Shown piece by piece: positions 45,085 through 58,300 of a stretch of DNA of 64,000 bases (within the stretch, counting starts at the first letter, position 1; every line of letters starts with the position of its first letter). The notes beneath the pieces are model-generated. The model saw only the letters and a list, made by a program, of their open reading frames with translations, was not told where the DNA came from and made no database searches. The position numbers were made by a program, and so were the translations under genes. Where the stretch lies: contig JAUEDM010000002.1 in the NCBI GenBank assembly GCA_033439685.1, positions 5,518,001 to 5,582,000 on the forward strand. Direction: 5' to 3'. The DNA is from Apodospora peruviana (Eukaryota > Ascomycota > Sordariomycetes > Sordariales > Lasiosphaeriaceae).

Positions 45085-48000
45085 TTCGGGCTCGTAGAGG
45101 TCTTATTTGTCGTCGATGGTGCGCTAAATATCCTCAATTACTGCACCAAAACTCGTCCAATCTATTCAACTATCGTGTCTCGGTCCGAATCGCGTGTGTT
45201 CGATCGAGGTCGAGATTGAGCTGTGGGGATGATGTATTGTTGCCACGTTGGGCAAGTTGATGTCGCGTCCTGAAAAGGGTCGCAAAGGTTGGATGAATGA
45301 ATGAAAGACGATATGGAAAATAGTCTGTTGGTAAGGAGTGTCGTCCTGGATCCGTAACCGGAACAGGAGGTTGTTTCGAGTAGGCTGACTAGACAGGGTA
45401 ATCCCGAAAGGGGGTGTTGGTGTTTTTCAAGCCAAATGAATGTAAATGGACCCGTAAAGAGTGGACGGGATCCGTAGTAGAATGGGCTGAATTAGATGTT
45501 CCAAGGGAGTGACATTGGTGAGAAAATTGAAAAAAAGAAGGGCAGGGAAGAGGGTGAGAAGGAAGACGACGACGGAGGTGCCGATGAGGCGATCGAGGTG
45601 GATGAGGGAAAAGAAAAAGAACGACTGCGACGAGGGCATGGGATGGGGGGAATACAAGAGGGACAGGCCGACCTCCTGTCCAAGGGCAAGGAGTGTGAAG
45701 GAACGGGAGTGTGGGTCCACAGGGTCCAGCCGGGCACAGACACAAGGGCAAGCACTCCCAAGCAGTCATCAGGCTTCAGTCTTCTGAAGGGCAACAACGA
45801 CGGGCGGCTGTCACTGGAAGGAATGACTGCTTGGCTGCACCACACGCTTGCACGCACTGGGCGGGCCATGCAGGTCCGACCATGGATTGGCTCAGCAGTC
45901 CCGTCGCTCGAGTCGCTCGAACTGCAGCACCACTGCAGCTTCTGAGAAGAGACGCCGCTGAACGGCGGGATCGTGCAAGGCGGTACCTTGCAGCCACAGT
46001 GTCTGACTGCCATACTCCGTACAGTACCTGAGCTCCCTCGAGTCGCCGACTCTTGTACCTGCCCAACTCGGCCCCATCCAGAACACAAGAGACACACCAT
46101 TGACAGGCAATTCGTCAACGCGATGAAAGCTAGAAATGGTCGAGAACGGCACCGGCAACGCGCCAGACGGACACTTGGTGAACAAGTCCACAGTCCGATA
46201 TTCGTACTCGGCTTGATCTGAAGTGTCGGGTAAGGTGACCAGGTACACCTCTCGAGGTAGGTACCTATTCCGTCGTTTTTAACAAAGCCCGCGCTTCGTT
46301 CCATCATGCAAAACAGTGAAACAAGAGCACGACGAGGCAGTGCTGCTCTGCACCGGAAGCTCTGCAAAGCATATCGGCCAGTCAATTCTGTCGACCCCGG
46401 TGGCGCCTTCGGAGCGGCCACACCATGCGTTTTCCTGACCGAGATCTCACGACAATCGGGACGCTGCCCGCGGTGTTGCGAGCGCGATGCTGTGCACTTG
46501 ACCAACCCAAGGAGAAACCGACTGGTTACAGCCGGTAATCGCTACTACTAGCGCACAATACAGTGCACAAGACGCCGTACTTAGTCTGGACTCTTGTCGT
46601 GCAGGCCAGCTCCATCTGTGGCTTCACCGTCCCGTGTCCCGTGGTACAACAGACTTGCCGTTGGAAGCATGACATGCGGGCTGTTATGTCGTCTCATCGC
46701 GGCCAGCCAGAGCCTGTCTGCACTCTTCGACCCCCTTTGCCGCAGCTCGGCGGGCCTGGCGGGCCTCGAGGCGGTCAGGAAGGTGTCCAACGGCGCTACC
46801 CAGTACCCATGGGCAGAGCAGGCATTGCGGGTGTAGCGGAACCAAACCTTGGCCTCTTCAGACTCTTTTCACTTTCGCGCTTTTCCGAATCCATCGCTAG
46901 TGAATCGACGAGAGCCTGGGCGATACGGATACCGTCAATGGCATCACTCCCCTATTCCACCATCAGCATCGGGCGACCCAGAAAAATCAGCCGTGATCTA
47001 TGGAGCCCGGGTTTTGACTTTGCACACAGCATTCTTCGCCGGCCGGCCCTGTGCCGTTGTTGGTCATCTCCAAGAGCTCCAGGCTGTCACTATTGGGCAG
47101 TTTCAGCTCGCATGGACTCATCCTATTTTTGAATGGAAGACGCGGTTCATTCTTTGTCCAGCGCATTGCTGGAACCAATCGGGCTTGCTTCTGTCCTGCC
47201 CCACAATTTGGGGGAGAGACGGAAAAAGGGGGAAACAAAGCCAGACTCAAACCACAAGACCACAACGCAGAGAGAGACTTGCACAGTGTGCCTCTGCTTT
47301 TCCGAGATCGACGATGCTCGCAAGTAAAAAAGACCAACAGGCACATGCACATGCCACACAAGCAAACACACAGAGCAGCGAACTCAACGAACAAGCTTGA
47401 GATTTTCGAGACAAGGACAAACAGAGTTGACAGATGTAGAAGACCAGTCACGCGTGTATGTCTGCCATGGGATGCGTCGATCTCAGGCTGGCCATGATGG
47501 CTATCGAAACAATCCGAGGTACCGGTACTGAGACGCGCTCAGTTTCTCCAGTCGACAGACACCCACACGCACTCCTTGGTCCAATCACGGCGGGGTGAAA
47601 GTCGTCGATTGGTCGCCTGATGATTCATCCGAGCTCCTTTTCGGCATGTTGAGCGGTTCATTGCAGCAGCGAGTTCTGATTCTGGCCTTTTCTTTATCAT
47701 CAGAAGAGTTGCGAGCATTGCCACAATCTGTCCTACACCAAGCTCAACGGCGCAGCTATCTGTTCCTGCAGAAGAAGCGCAGATGCTGCACAATGCAGGT
47801 CCTCGACACTGTGTCCACTCTGTCGTGTTCCTGCGTCAAGTTTTTTACGACTGGACGCACTGAAGTCAGACAGCACTCCTCTTTTTTTGTGCAAGGTCCC
47901 ACCTCACCTCCTACTTCGGTGCATTCATTACAAGACATGTATGATTCCATACGCCGTACAAGACCGCTCCTTGTCCCGCGCACGATGCCCTGTAACAATT

Positions 48001-50254
48001 CTGTGGATGTGAAAACCCGGGAGTTCTCCAAGTTGTGGACCGGTCGGCACGGTAGTTCGGAATCCAGATTACTTGGGATATCTCGGTGCTCCTCCTGGCT
48101 CCAGCGCGCCGAGGAGGCTACCAAATACCGAACCGTCTGACTTGCAAACTCGTTCTGGAGTGACTTGCACATGCATCATGTCAGGTAAGCCTAAAGCCTG
48201 GTGGGCCTTGAGGCCTTCTTACTAACCTGCCGAGCTTTTACAGATCAAATCGTGTCTTTGAATACGAATTACACGTACATGGAGCAGCCCTCCTCCAGGT
48301 ACGGGCTTTGTGCGCCTCGCCGTGCACTTGCCCGATCGGATGGAATGGGGCCGGCCGACTAAGGGCGTGTAAGCTGGCATTCTCTCCCTCCTGAGCCCCG
48401 AACGGGAACATGCTACAACGAGCTGACAGATGGTCAGAGGATTGGAAAAGACGACAGAAATAGTAAGCTTGGGGGCATAAGGTTCCCCATGATCTGCCCC
48501 AGGGCGATAGATCGACATTATCTCTCCTTTTCTTTCTGTTCGCATCCGCGTTTTGACCAAGACAACGAAGCCGAAGCGGAGCTTTCCCCACGCCGCCGCT
48601 GGGCAAGAGATCAGTTTATCATCGATGGGCGCAACCTGACGGGTTGCCGAACGCGGGCGTGGCGCCGATTCCTTTTTTTCCTCGCGCACTGTGACCCTAC
48701 GACTGGTCGTCCCGTCTGTTTCTGCCCCTGAGCGAAAAGAAGCTCGTCTTGCCCCACTTTACCCCTGGGACGCACGGTGGGAGGTGTCTTGCAGGGATCC
48801 CGGCGCGGTACCTGCATCAGCCAGGAACGCCTCTACCATGGACTTCTCTCATTGGTTAACCAAACGTCGGGGGCCCTTCCAACTGGGTTAGCAGCGATCG
48901 CGCGCCCGACCAAGGTCCAGGTTTTTTACTCTGTTCACACCCCAGCGTTCCGTGCTCTCTCCCTTTTTCATCTGATCTTTTTCTCCTCGCTTGCCCCCCC
49001 TCCCCCTCCAAAATATCACCCCTGCTCCGCTCCGGGTGTGGGCAACAAATACACACACCGCGCTCGCATCGGGGAGAATTCCTCTGCGAATCCTGCGACG
49101 ATGGCTGATGGGATCTGTTGCGCGTGTTCTGTTGACGATTGTGGCGTGGTGGGGTGCTTGCCTAGCAAACGTGTGGCGGACATCTTGATCAGTGATCGAG
49201 CCGATGAAAAGACATCCTCACCCATCTGCCAGTTTGCTCTTTCATCTCATCAGTTCGATTTTATATGCTGCTCACTCGTTGCACGCCGTCTGTCTCTGGG
49301 ATGGGTTCCACAGCAGCATGATATACTCGGCGGCGAACTGTGGCACTAGCATGAACTTGAACTCTCTGACCTTTTTCGGGCGGGCGAAGATAGCCTCTTT
49401 GAGCATACTAGCGTTATGTACTTTCTCCCTTTGCTATCAAACGCGCCAGCCAGGACGCGCCAGACATCACTATGGACGCGAGGCTGCGGCGATCTTTCAT
49501 GCGCTGGACCAAACCCCTGGGCGATTGGCTGTGGAGGGGGGGCTCTGCCATTCATGCGTTACACCAAGAACTTCTTTGTCAGAGCCTGAGCGCCGCCATG
49601 AACCTTGGACCTTCGGGGAGCCACATGTTTCGACGAAACCCCCAAGAAACCAAGAAAAGATCCAGAAGCCGCCGAAGCGCAGTCTTCAGGCTTCTCTTTT
49701 TTTCCTTCTATCGTTCCCCACTGGCACGAGGCCTTGCCAGGATCAATGGCAACGAACCATGTGGTCAATGACGAAGACGAGCGAGGGGGCGTCTGGCGAT
49801 GTGGATTGGCTACAGCTTCCGGACCGGGCTTGCCACGGGAGCACACACTTCTCGAAAAACAAGTCCGGGGCCAATCGGTGGCCGAAGTCTCGGTAGTTGA
49901 AGAATTTGGTGGCGCTCCTATGCTCGCACTCTCTCTCATCAGCCCTGACGATGGGCCTTTGTAAGGTCTACTGGTGCAGACCACTGACTGGGCTTCGGCC
50001 GACTGTATGTTATAAATTACCGAGAAGGAGAAACATCCAACCAGTGCTGGCATCAGCCTTGTGCTGCAATGTCTGGGTTTGACGCGGGGGTGGTGTGTGT
50101 TGTCATTCATGCCCACCATCTTTTTCCGGGCATTGTATCCCTTTTCGTCCGCACCTACACTACTACGAGCTATTATCGATCTGCTCTTGCCCGGATGTTC
50201 TGTTCAGGGCGATTCGGCATTGTTCAATAGGAAGGCGGAAACCCAGTTTTTTTT

Positions 50255-50285
<31 letters not shown>

Positions 50286-53172
50286 CTTTGGTCTGGTGTT
50301 TTGGTCATTTCAATGATGGTGTTCATCAGAATAAGCGCTGTGAACATTTACGGGCGGGAATAGAAGACGATCGAGATGCATGGCCGAAGCTTTTCTCCAT
50401 TGGGAGAGCTTCTCGAATGAGTTGTCATCGGGTGTGCTGCCCAATTCCTTGAGCACTTAATCCGTACATGACGACCGTGTCAGCCGCGAGATCCGGGCGT
50501 TCGCCGGCCAGTAGTCGGGCCCCCGGCAATGAATGAGCCAAAATTGGATCTGTCCCACTTTTTTTCAAGTTGCATCCCGTCTTTTGCACTCACGGGCACC
50601 TCAACGGCCAAACCACAATTTTGAAGCATTTGAAAGTGTCGGTGTCATTCAAGTTGCGACCGCCGCCCGCCCTGAGATAAGCCAGAGATTATGTTAATAC
50701 TACCTGGTATTTGGCATTCGATCCGCAAGGCGGGCAAACTTGTGTCACTGTCACCCCGGTTCTGTTGTTACACAGACTCCATATCGAGAACTGCTTACCT
50801 AGGTACTGACCACGAACGACATGGCTGATAATGAGCCCCCAAATCATCATTGAGAAATCTCCACCAAGCTTGCTCACTCGACTTGTGAAGAATGATGATG
50901 GGAAGCGGAACAAACACATATCAGGTTCAGCATACAAGACAAGACAAAATACCGGCAACAGAGATCAAGTCGAGATCTAATCGGCGGCGAAACGGGCGAG
51001 CAGTAGTTTCATATAAACTGTTAGTTGTTGAAGATGTTGTCATCGTAGGGTTAATTTCAACTCGGTATGCGATAAGATCCAGACCTGCAAGAAAGTCTTT
51101 TTAAATCTTCGGCTCGCACTCCCTACTCTGCTGTCGGTGGTAAAGGTCGGTGGACAATTTCTTCGGAAATATTACTCTCACTATCATGCCGTCACCAACG
51201 TCCCAAATTCCCTTCATCTTTGTTTGAGGCTGACGGAGCTCTTACCAAAAGCACTCTAGGTAGGTTTTATCTATATATGACAGTATGTACGTGCACACCA
51301 ATATAATAAGGCAGTTTGTCAGTGTATAGTAATTACTTAATAGGGGCCGCGCGCGGCGCCATAGAAATTATAATCCAGTTTGTTATACTATGGTTAAGTG
51401 GGTTTGTCTGAGGTTGTAACCCGGTAAGCTAGCTATTTTGCCGTGATCACTGCACCCACTCCTTCACTTGTGATCTAAATATAACTGCCTGTCTACGACC
51501 GACCCAAAAAAACCCACATAAAGGAACGATGCGCGTGTTTTGGAGATCCAGCTCAGACACATAAACTTCACAAAAGATCAGACGAAAATGTGTAGATCTT
51601 TTTGTGGCTGTGTTTATTATGCGTTAAAGCTTGTCAGGTTTCTGTAGCACACGATGTCTGGCTTTAACTCCGCTGATCGTCCTGCCGAGTGGTACGGCGA
51701 TCTTGGTGTCTTGTCGCAGGTTGGTATGGGTCAGTCTTGGCTGGGGGATCTCTAGAAGACGAAGACTGACTGGGATCGAGAACTCTCTTTTTAGGTATCT
51801 ATCTTCTTCTTGGCGATGAGGCCAAATGGTGCTGTTGCGCTGGAGAATCGAATTGTAGGAAATCTAACCAGTAACAAAAAAGGGGTAATTCCTGCATGGC
51901 ACGTATGCGCTGTCATCATCCCCAACCCTCATGTCACCAACTCATAAACTAATAACCATGGGAATGCAAAGGAAGGTACGTATAAAAATCTCCGGTGGAT
52001 CAATGCACGGCTGTTCTTCAATTCCTGGGGCTACCAAGCAAGAATCATTGCCGTGATATTCAGGAGGCGCATAAATGTCACCAAAATGTGCGGAGGAGCT
52101 GTCGTCAGAATCTGGGGTTTGCTTGTCCGAAGTTAGAATGCAGACAGAAAAGCGAAAAGCTCTTCCCATGTCGATAGAAGCGCTGCTCCTATTGACAGGG
52201 GATAACCTGGGGAAAATTGTTGCCATGCGCATTTTTGGTTTCAGACTGATGGGCTCATCAGCCTGCCGCGGGCGAGCGAGTCGCGTGTTTCTGCTCCTCA
52301 ACTGATGCAACGCGACGCCGGGAAAGTGGTTAGACGAACTCGGACGGCATTGCTTGTCAATAAAAAGTCGATATTATCAGTGTGAGGCACACTGTGATGG
52401 TTCTTTGTATGAATGAAGAAGAGGAGGAGGGAATAGAAGTTGACGTATCTTCTCTATTCTCTGATATAGCAAGCAACAACTATCTATCGTCCTTGATGTC
52501 CAGGGGTAAGTAGACGACCGTCTCGACGGGAAGAAGCCGAGATCGATCGGGCGGCGGACAGTTGCTCCCGCAGCCCCGGCCCCGGTCATGTTATCATGTC
52601 ATCACGGGAACCTCTTTGTCCCTTTCATTACCGTCAACACACCGGAAACTATTGATGCACCCACAATATTCTTGCATCGTGTCTGTCTAGGTGCACAAAC
52701 GCAGGTCTCTCACGTTTGTAACACGCACCAGAATGTCTCTTAGGTAGCTATCGTACGATACGACGCTGCCAAACTTGCCTTTTGTAACACGAACACAGCA
52801 TCTTCCATATATAAATGGATTTCAGCGGGGTGAGTTGGTTCAGGTTGGGTGGTGATCATGGTGACGACTCGAGCAACCGGAATAGAGTGAGCGAGACACA
52901 AGTTCTTATAGTCGTAAAAAGGAAAAAAAAAATATTATCATCCATCATGGCTCGCTCACGATATACACCCGAAGAAGCGCATCTCCTTCCAGAGTAAGGA
53001 CTGCCAGCCGAAAACTGAGTCTGAGTCTTGTATGTAGTCAAAAGGAAGCCTAGGGTTATACAGACCCATAACAAACTGACTGACGGACGGACTTGACGAA
53101 CTGGGCTGTGTTTGACGAACGTGATGTCGTCCGCGCCGGTTCCTGTCACCTTGCACAGTCGAGTGTAGCCAA
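45085..53172. promoter_or_regulatory. About 8-kb gene-free region upstream of homeobox gene
   Basis: No domain-bearing frame was found on either strand in about 8.1 kb. Frames of up to 337 codons exist but are Arg/Ser-rich, unspliced and unrecognised. Notable pieces are a TACTCCGTAC motif near 46014, the T18G20 tract at 50247-50284, and a GC palindrome at 51346-51357. It may hold distal promoter elements, a long spliced 5' leader, or noncoding RNA. Confidence 0.4.
50247..50284. repeat. T18G20 homopolymer junction
   Basis: Eighteen T are followed directly by twenty G. G20 can fold as a G-quadruplex on plus, and the C20 complement as an i-motif. Confidence 0.95.
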
Positions 53173-54370
53173 CTACAGCTCCTTCATCACCTCGTCCACC
53201 GCCTGCTTCGCCATCCTCCTCCGCTGCTCGTCCGGCATGCCGGCCGTCATATCCCTTACAGCCTGCAACTTGCGCATCATCCCCTCCAACTTGCGTATCT
53301 CATCGTCTCCCAGCTTTTCATCTTCCTCCTCATCTCCCTCAGGCCCTTCTCCTTGTCCTCCGGCCTTACCAGCAATCATCTTACCATTCTCCTTCTCCTG
53401 CTCGTCTTCATGTTCCGCACTCCGAGTCCAAATCGCCTTCCTCAGCCTGACAAAGTCCTCCCGATCAAACCCAAAACCCAAACTCTCCGGATCTAGTTCC
53501 CCATCATCATTTCCCACTCTCCTTGTCGCCGCAGGACCACCACTCTCCATAGCTCCAAACTCATCCTCTTCCTCCTCGCTTCCATCTTCGGCACCAGCAC
53601 CAGACCAATCATTAGCCTGCAACGCCTCCAGTACCCTCTCAATGCCCATCCGTTCCCCAAACTCATTCTTCTCCCCCTTCTTCTCACCCCCCTTTTCCTT
53701 CTCTTTAGTGAGTTGATGATAATGAACAAACTCCAACCCCAACTCGGCACACAAATCCTCCCACTCATCCAACACCTCATCCATTTCCTCACCACTTGTA
53801 CCTCCCGTCGAGACACCCACCGCTAATCCAACACCATCCCATTCCCACCCGCCCAGGCCTTCCCTAACGACAGACCCAACATGCTTAACAAGCTCTTTTG
53901 TTGCTGCTGCTGCGCCCTCAGAAACTAAAGGAAACACGACCACGACCCCACCCAAAACCTCAAGCACCTCTTTTGCTTCCGGAGACAAAAACGTTTGCGC
54001 CCATTCTTCTGGGGAGGCGATCAGGTCCAGCCAGATGGGGACCGTAGCACTATAATATGCCGTCGTTAACGACAAATGGTGCGTGGTTCCTGCTAGTGTC
54101 TGCGAACTATCGTCGGTGGATGACGAGGATGATGCTGTGGTTGATGGTGAGGGGTGAGTGCCGGTAAGATCTGCTCATCTCACTGGTAAGCTACATATGC
54201 CATAGTTTAGGGGAATTGATGATATGAGGTTGTATGGAAGCACGTATTAAAAAAAAAGGAAATGAGAAGAAACAAATTTGGATAAACATACCTTTAATGA
54301 CCCTACTCAAACACTCGGCCGACTCAACCAACGACACGGCCAATATGCGCCGCGGATTCGATATCTCCAT
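53173..54370 (-). CDS. irc6: Irc6 / alpha-gamma-adaptin-binding p34-like protein
   Basis: Two exons, 54370-54292 and 54170-53173, divided by a 121-bp intron (GTATGT donor), give 358 residues. The start MEISNPRRILAVSLV is the first strand of a Rab-like GTPase fold, and YYSATVPIWLDLI continues it. The P-loop is poorly conserved, as in this family. An acidic, low-complexity middle (EEEEDEFG, EGDEEEDE) leads to the conserved C-terminal helix LEGMMRKLQAVRDMTAGMPDEQRR. Yeast Irc6 and human p34 (AAGAB) bind AP-1 adaptins and the Rab Ypt31 and help assemble or regulate clathrin adaptor complexes. The assignment rests on overall layout and the C-terminal helix. Confidence 0.8.
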
Positions 54371-55387
54371 TTTGTGAATTGAGTCCTTTGCCGTTCGTCG
54401 TGTTCATTCTGCGGTTGAGATATGAGATGGCGAAATGAAGCTTGACTGGATGCCTCTATCTCTCTCACACTCTCTATTGATGTATTGTGATAGACAGTCT
54501 CAGAAACTTCAGGTTATCTCTTCGTTGTTATTGGATGTTTCGATTGAGTAAAACGATGAGCTGTGGTCACTGTGAGTTGTGAACCAGAGATGGTTCTGAT
54601 GATGAGTGATTGATGACCCCCTCCCCCGCCATTTGCTGGAGAAGGCGACCTCTGCCGTGGCTGACTAATCGGGCGCAACACAGCTGGAACACCTTCCATC
54701 CCTGAGCCCCTTTCACGCAGGCTCAGACTCGGTATATGATGGATTAAAGGGATCACATCTCGTATTATCAATATTAATACATCAATTCTCCTCACCTAAC
54801 ACTCTCGCTAAAGACAGGATTTACCAGTAACGATGGATAGTTTATCAACGAGTTACACACAAGGCAGCCGTCAAATCCCAGACAATTGCGCCGCTTCAAG
54901 TTTAATAAACAATAATAATTGTATATTCTTTTCGCTGGATGCCTAAACACCTACAGAGAGAAGCATCCTAAATACATTAAACGGGCCAAAAGAGAAAAGA
55001 AACAACAATGATGCCCTTGGTCTAAAAAAACACAATCCCAAGTAGGACAAAAAAGCAAACCAGAGACTGTCCTATCCGTTACCGCTGTTCATCACATCCC
55101 CGAACGAGCGAACATTAGTCGGAAGTGACATAGATATATGTACAGATACAATGTAAAGAAAACAAAGGGTGTACTTGTGTGTAAAAAGAGAAAACAATGA
55201 TATGCTATGCATGCATACGGCAGCGACACCATTCCTTTCAGTCAGCATACTCCATGTGGCTAACCGACGGTTTGGAGTCCAATTTCTCCGAAAGTAAGGG
55301 TCTCTGTCTTTGTCGCTGGTAAGGGGGTTGTTGTTGGCGTTTGCCGCGGCGAGATAACGGGGACCTGCGTCGACGTGGCCGTGCTTT
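54371..55387. other. Spacer
   Basis: Irc6 promoter and 3' UTR of the ABC transporter. An A/T-rich block near 54900. No gene seen. Confidence 0.45.
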
Positions 55388-58300
55388 CTAGGCCAAGCCC
55401 TCGCTGCCTGGTGCAGCAGCAGCAGTGGACGAAGAGGCCTCAGTCTGGTCAACGTCAGCACTGCCAGTGTCAGCATCCTCGTCGTCAACGTCAACCAACT
55501 GCTTGAATTTGTACGCCTTCTTCGCAATCTTGGCCAGGTTCTCGTAATCGCCGCTCATGTCACACATGCCCCTGAAGCTGCCACCCGTCTTCTTCATCAG
55601 CTCCCAGGGGTGTCCGTACTCCACGACCTGTCCTTTATCGAGCACCAAGACCTTGTCGTAGTCCACAATCGTCTGCAGCCGATGCGCAATCGTAATGATG
55701 GTGCTGGTGAGCTCCCGAATAGTGTCCTGAATGGCCGAGTCGGTGGCGTAGTCGATCGACGCCGTTGCCTCGTCCATGACCAACACATTGGGTCTCTTAA
55801 GCATGGCACGGGCAAGACACAGGAGCTGTCGCTGACCCTGCGACAAGTTGCTGCCGGACTCGGTGACGGCGGATGAGAGGTCAAGGAACACATTCTTGTT
55901 GGTAGCCGTAGCCGGGCGGGACTGCTCCTGATTCGGATCCGTAACCTGAATGAGGGGCGTCGTAGGGACCACGGGGACCACAGGAGTATTAGTACCGGAC
56001 ATTTGCTCATCCGGCCCAATCAGTTGCACCCGGCGAAGAACCGCAAAAATATCATCGTCCGTGTAGAGATCGAACGGATCAAGATTGCTCCGAATGGTGC
56101 CCTGGAAGAGTGTGGGCTCCTGGGGAACGATTGTTATGGCCTCGCGCAAGTCCCGAAGACCAATCAACCCAATGTCAATGTCATCAATAAGAATCTTGCC
56201 CTCGTCAGCTTCCAGGGCGCGGAAGATGGCCAGCGCCAGCGAACTCTTTCCAGCTCCAGTCCGCCCAACAATACCAATCTTCTCCTGAGCCTCGATCTTG
56301 AAGGTGAGATTCCGCAGAACTGGCTCCAGCTCCTTGCGGTACCGGGTGGAGTAGTTGATGAACTCAACCGAGCCTCTGGCAGGCCAATTCTCAGGCGGCC
56401 TGTTCTTCTCCACAATCGCCTCTGCTTCCTGCTCAACGTCAAGGTACTCCTTGATGCGCTCGACCGAGTTCATGTTCTGTTCGTTCATCGCGTACAGCCG
56501 AACCAGCCACAGAATATTGTCGGCAAACCCGATCGCGTAGCTCAACGAGATACCTGCGGATCCCGGATCAATCTTTCCAAGACTGATGATGACAAACACT
56601 CCGGCGAAGAAAGCGACCATGTCGCCAAGCAGATCCGTCCTAAATGCGAGCCATCTATTAGCTGCCCACAAGTAGATAAAAGGCCGCAATTGGCTGTTGA
56701 TGCGTGCGAGGTTGTCCCGGATGAAGCGTCTCTCGTCGCTGTAGGCACGGATGGTCGTGACACCGCTCAGAGTTTCCCCAAACTGCTGGAAGAGAGGGCT
56801 GCGCTGGACAGATTCCAACCGCTTCAGGTCTCGCGAAGCGTGCAAGTAGAACTGTCCAAGGAAGACATAGGCAAAAGTGATGAACACCCCAGCAATCAGG
56901 AAACCCGGTGTGATGTACGCAATCAGCACGACCGTGACCACAATTCCCAGAGCGCAGCTCATAACTCCGATCGCAATCGGGGCCACTTCTTGGTCAACGG
57001 CCTCCAAATCCTTGCTGAAACGATTCATTATCTGGCCCAGAGGGGTGACATCAAAGAACTTGAACCTCGCTCCAGCCACAGCGCTCATCAGCCGATTGTG
57101 AAGCTTCCATGAAGCCGTCAACGAGCCAAGGAAGATCCACAAATCTCTGACCAGCGCCGAAACCGCACCGGCCAGGCCGATCAAAGCCAGAATCGACAGG
57201 TAATACGTGATATTCACCTTCTCCGGTTCGGCGCTGATGGATATGGTCTCGTTGCCCTTGGCGTAGTTCGCAACCGAGGCAAAGTAGGTTGGCGACAGAG
57301 ACTGGCTCGCGTAGCTCTGAGAGTTCATGTTGAACGGAACGCTGGCAGTTTTCTCGATGGTGTACTGATTGGCCCATTCCTTGATCCAAATGCTAGAAGC
57401 AACACCGCTGAACTGCTGGGCCCCGAAGACGAAGGCAGTGACCAGCCAGAACCACCAACTACCCATAGCGCGCAGGTATAGTTTCATGACAGGCCACTTG
57501 ACAGCCCCAGTTGCCTTGGTCTCTTCCATGGCATCTTGCTTCTTGGCTTCCTTCTTGGCGGTCTGCACCTTGGTCAGCTGTTCGCTGCCATCGGCCTCGT
57601 TGACAAGAGTGTTTCCACTCTCCTCTCCGACACTAGAAGGAACGCGAGACGGAACACGAGACACGTGAGCGGAACCGGGTCCGGACTTCTGGAGGATATC
57701 TTCGCCCAATTTACCCGAGGCAATAATCTCCTGTGATGGGCCTTGAGCAGCAATCCGACCATTGTTCATCATGACTACAAAGTCTGAGAATGGGACGCAG
57801 AGGGGGATATTGTGCGATACGAGGATACATGTCCGATGACGCATCAGAGGGCCCATGATACCATTGCTGAAGATCCATTGTGCGGTGTGGGAATCCACGG
57901 CGCTGAGACAGTCGTCCAAAAGCAAGTGCTTGGAGTTGGAGTAAATTGCGCGGGCCAAGGAGATACGTTGTTTCTGGCCACCAGAAAGCGTGATTCCTTT
58001 CTCGCCGACGAGTGTCTCGTCACCATTGTCAAGAATTTCCAAGTCGCGTTCCAGGGCACATGCGATAATGACATCCTTGTATCTCTGCTCGTCGAAGGGC
58101 GCGGAGAACAGAATGTTGTCCTTGATGCTGGCGTTGACAAGCCAAGCTTGTTGAGCGACATAGGCGCATGTCTCAGCAAGCCCAGTCTCCGGGTCGGGGC
58201 GGACGTCCTCGCGACTGCGACCACCGGGGAGGAATACACGACCCTTGATGATCGTCATCTCACCAAGTAAGGCCATCAACATCGAAGTCTTGCCAGATCC

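Noticed and set aside
45492..46505. 337-codon open frame on minus upstream of the homeobox gene
   Set aside because: No domain, no coherent composition and no flanking splice signals. Chance frames of this size occur in GC-balanced spacers.
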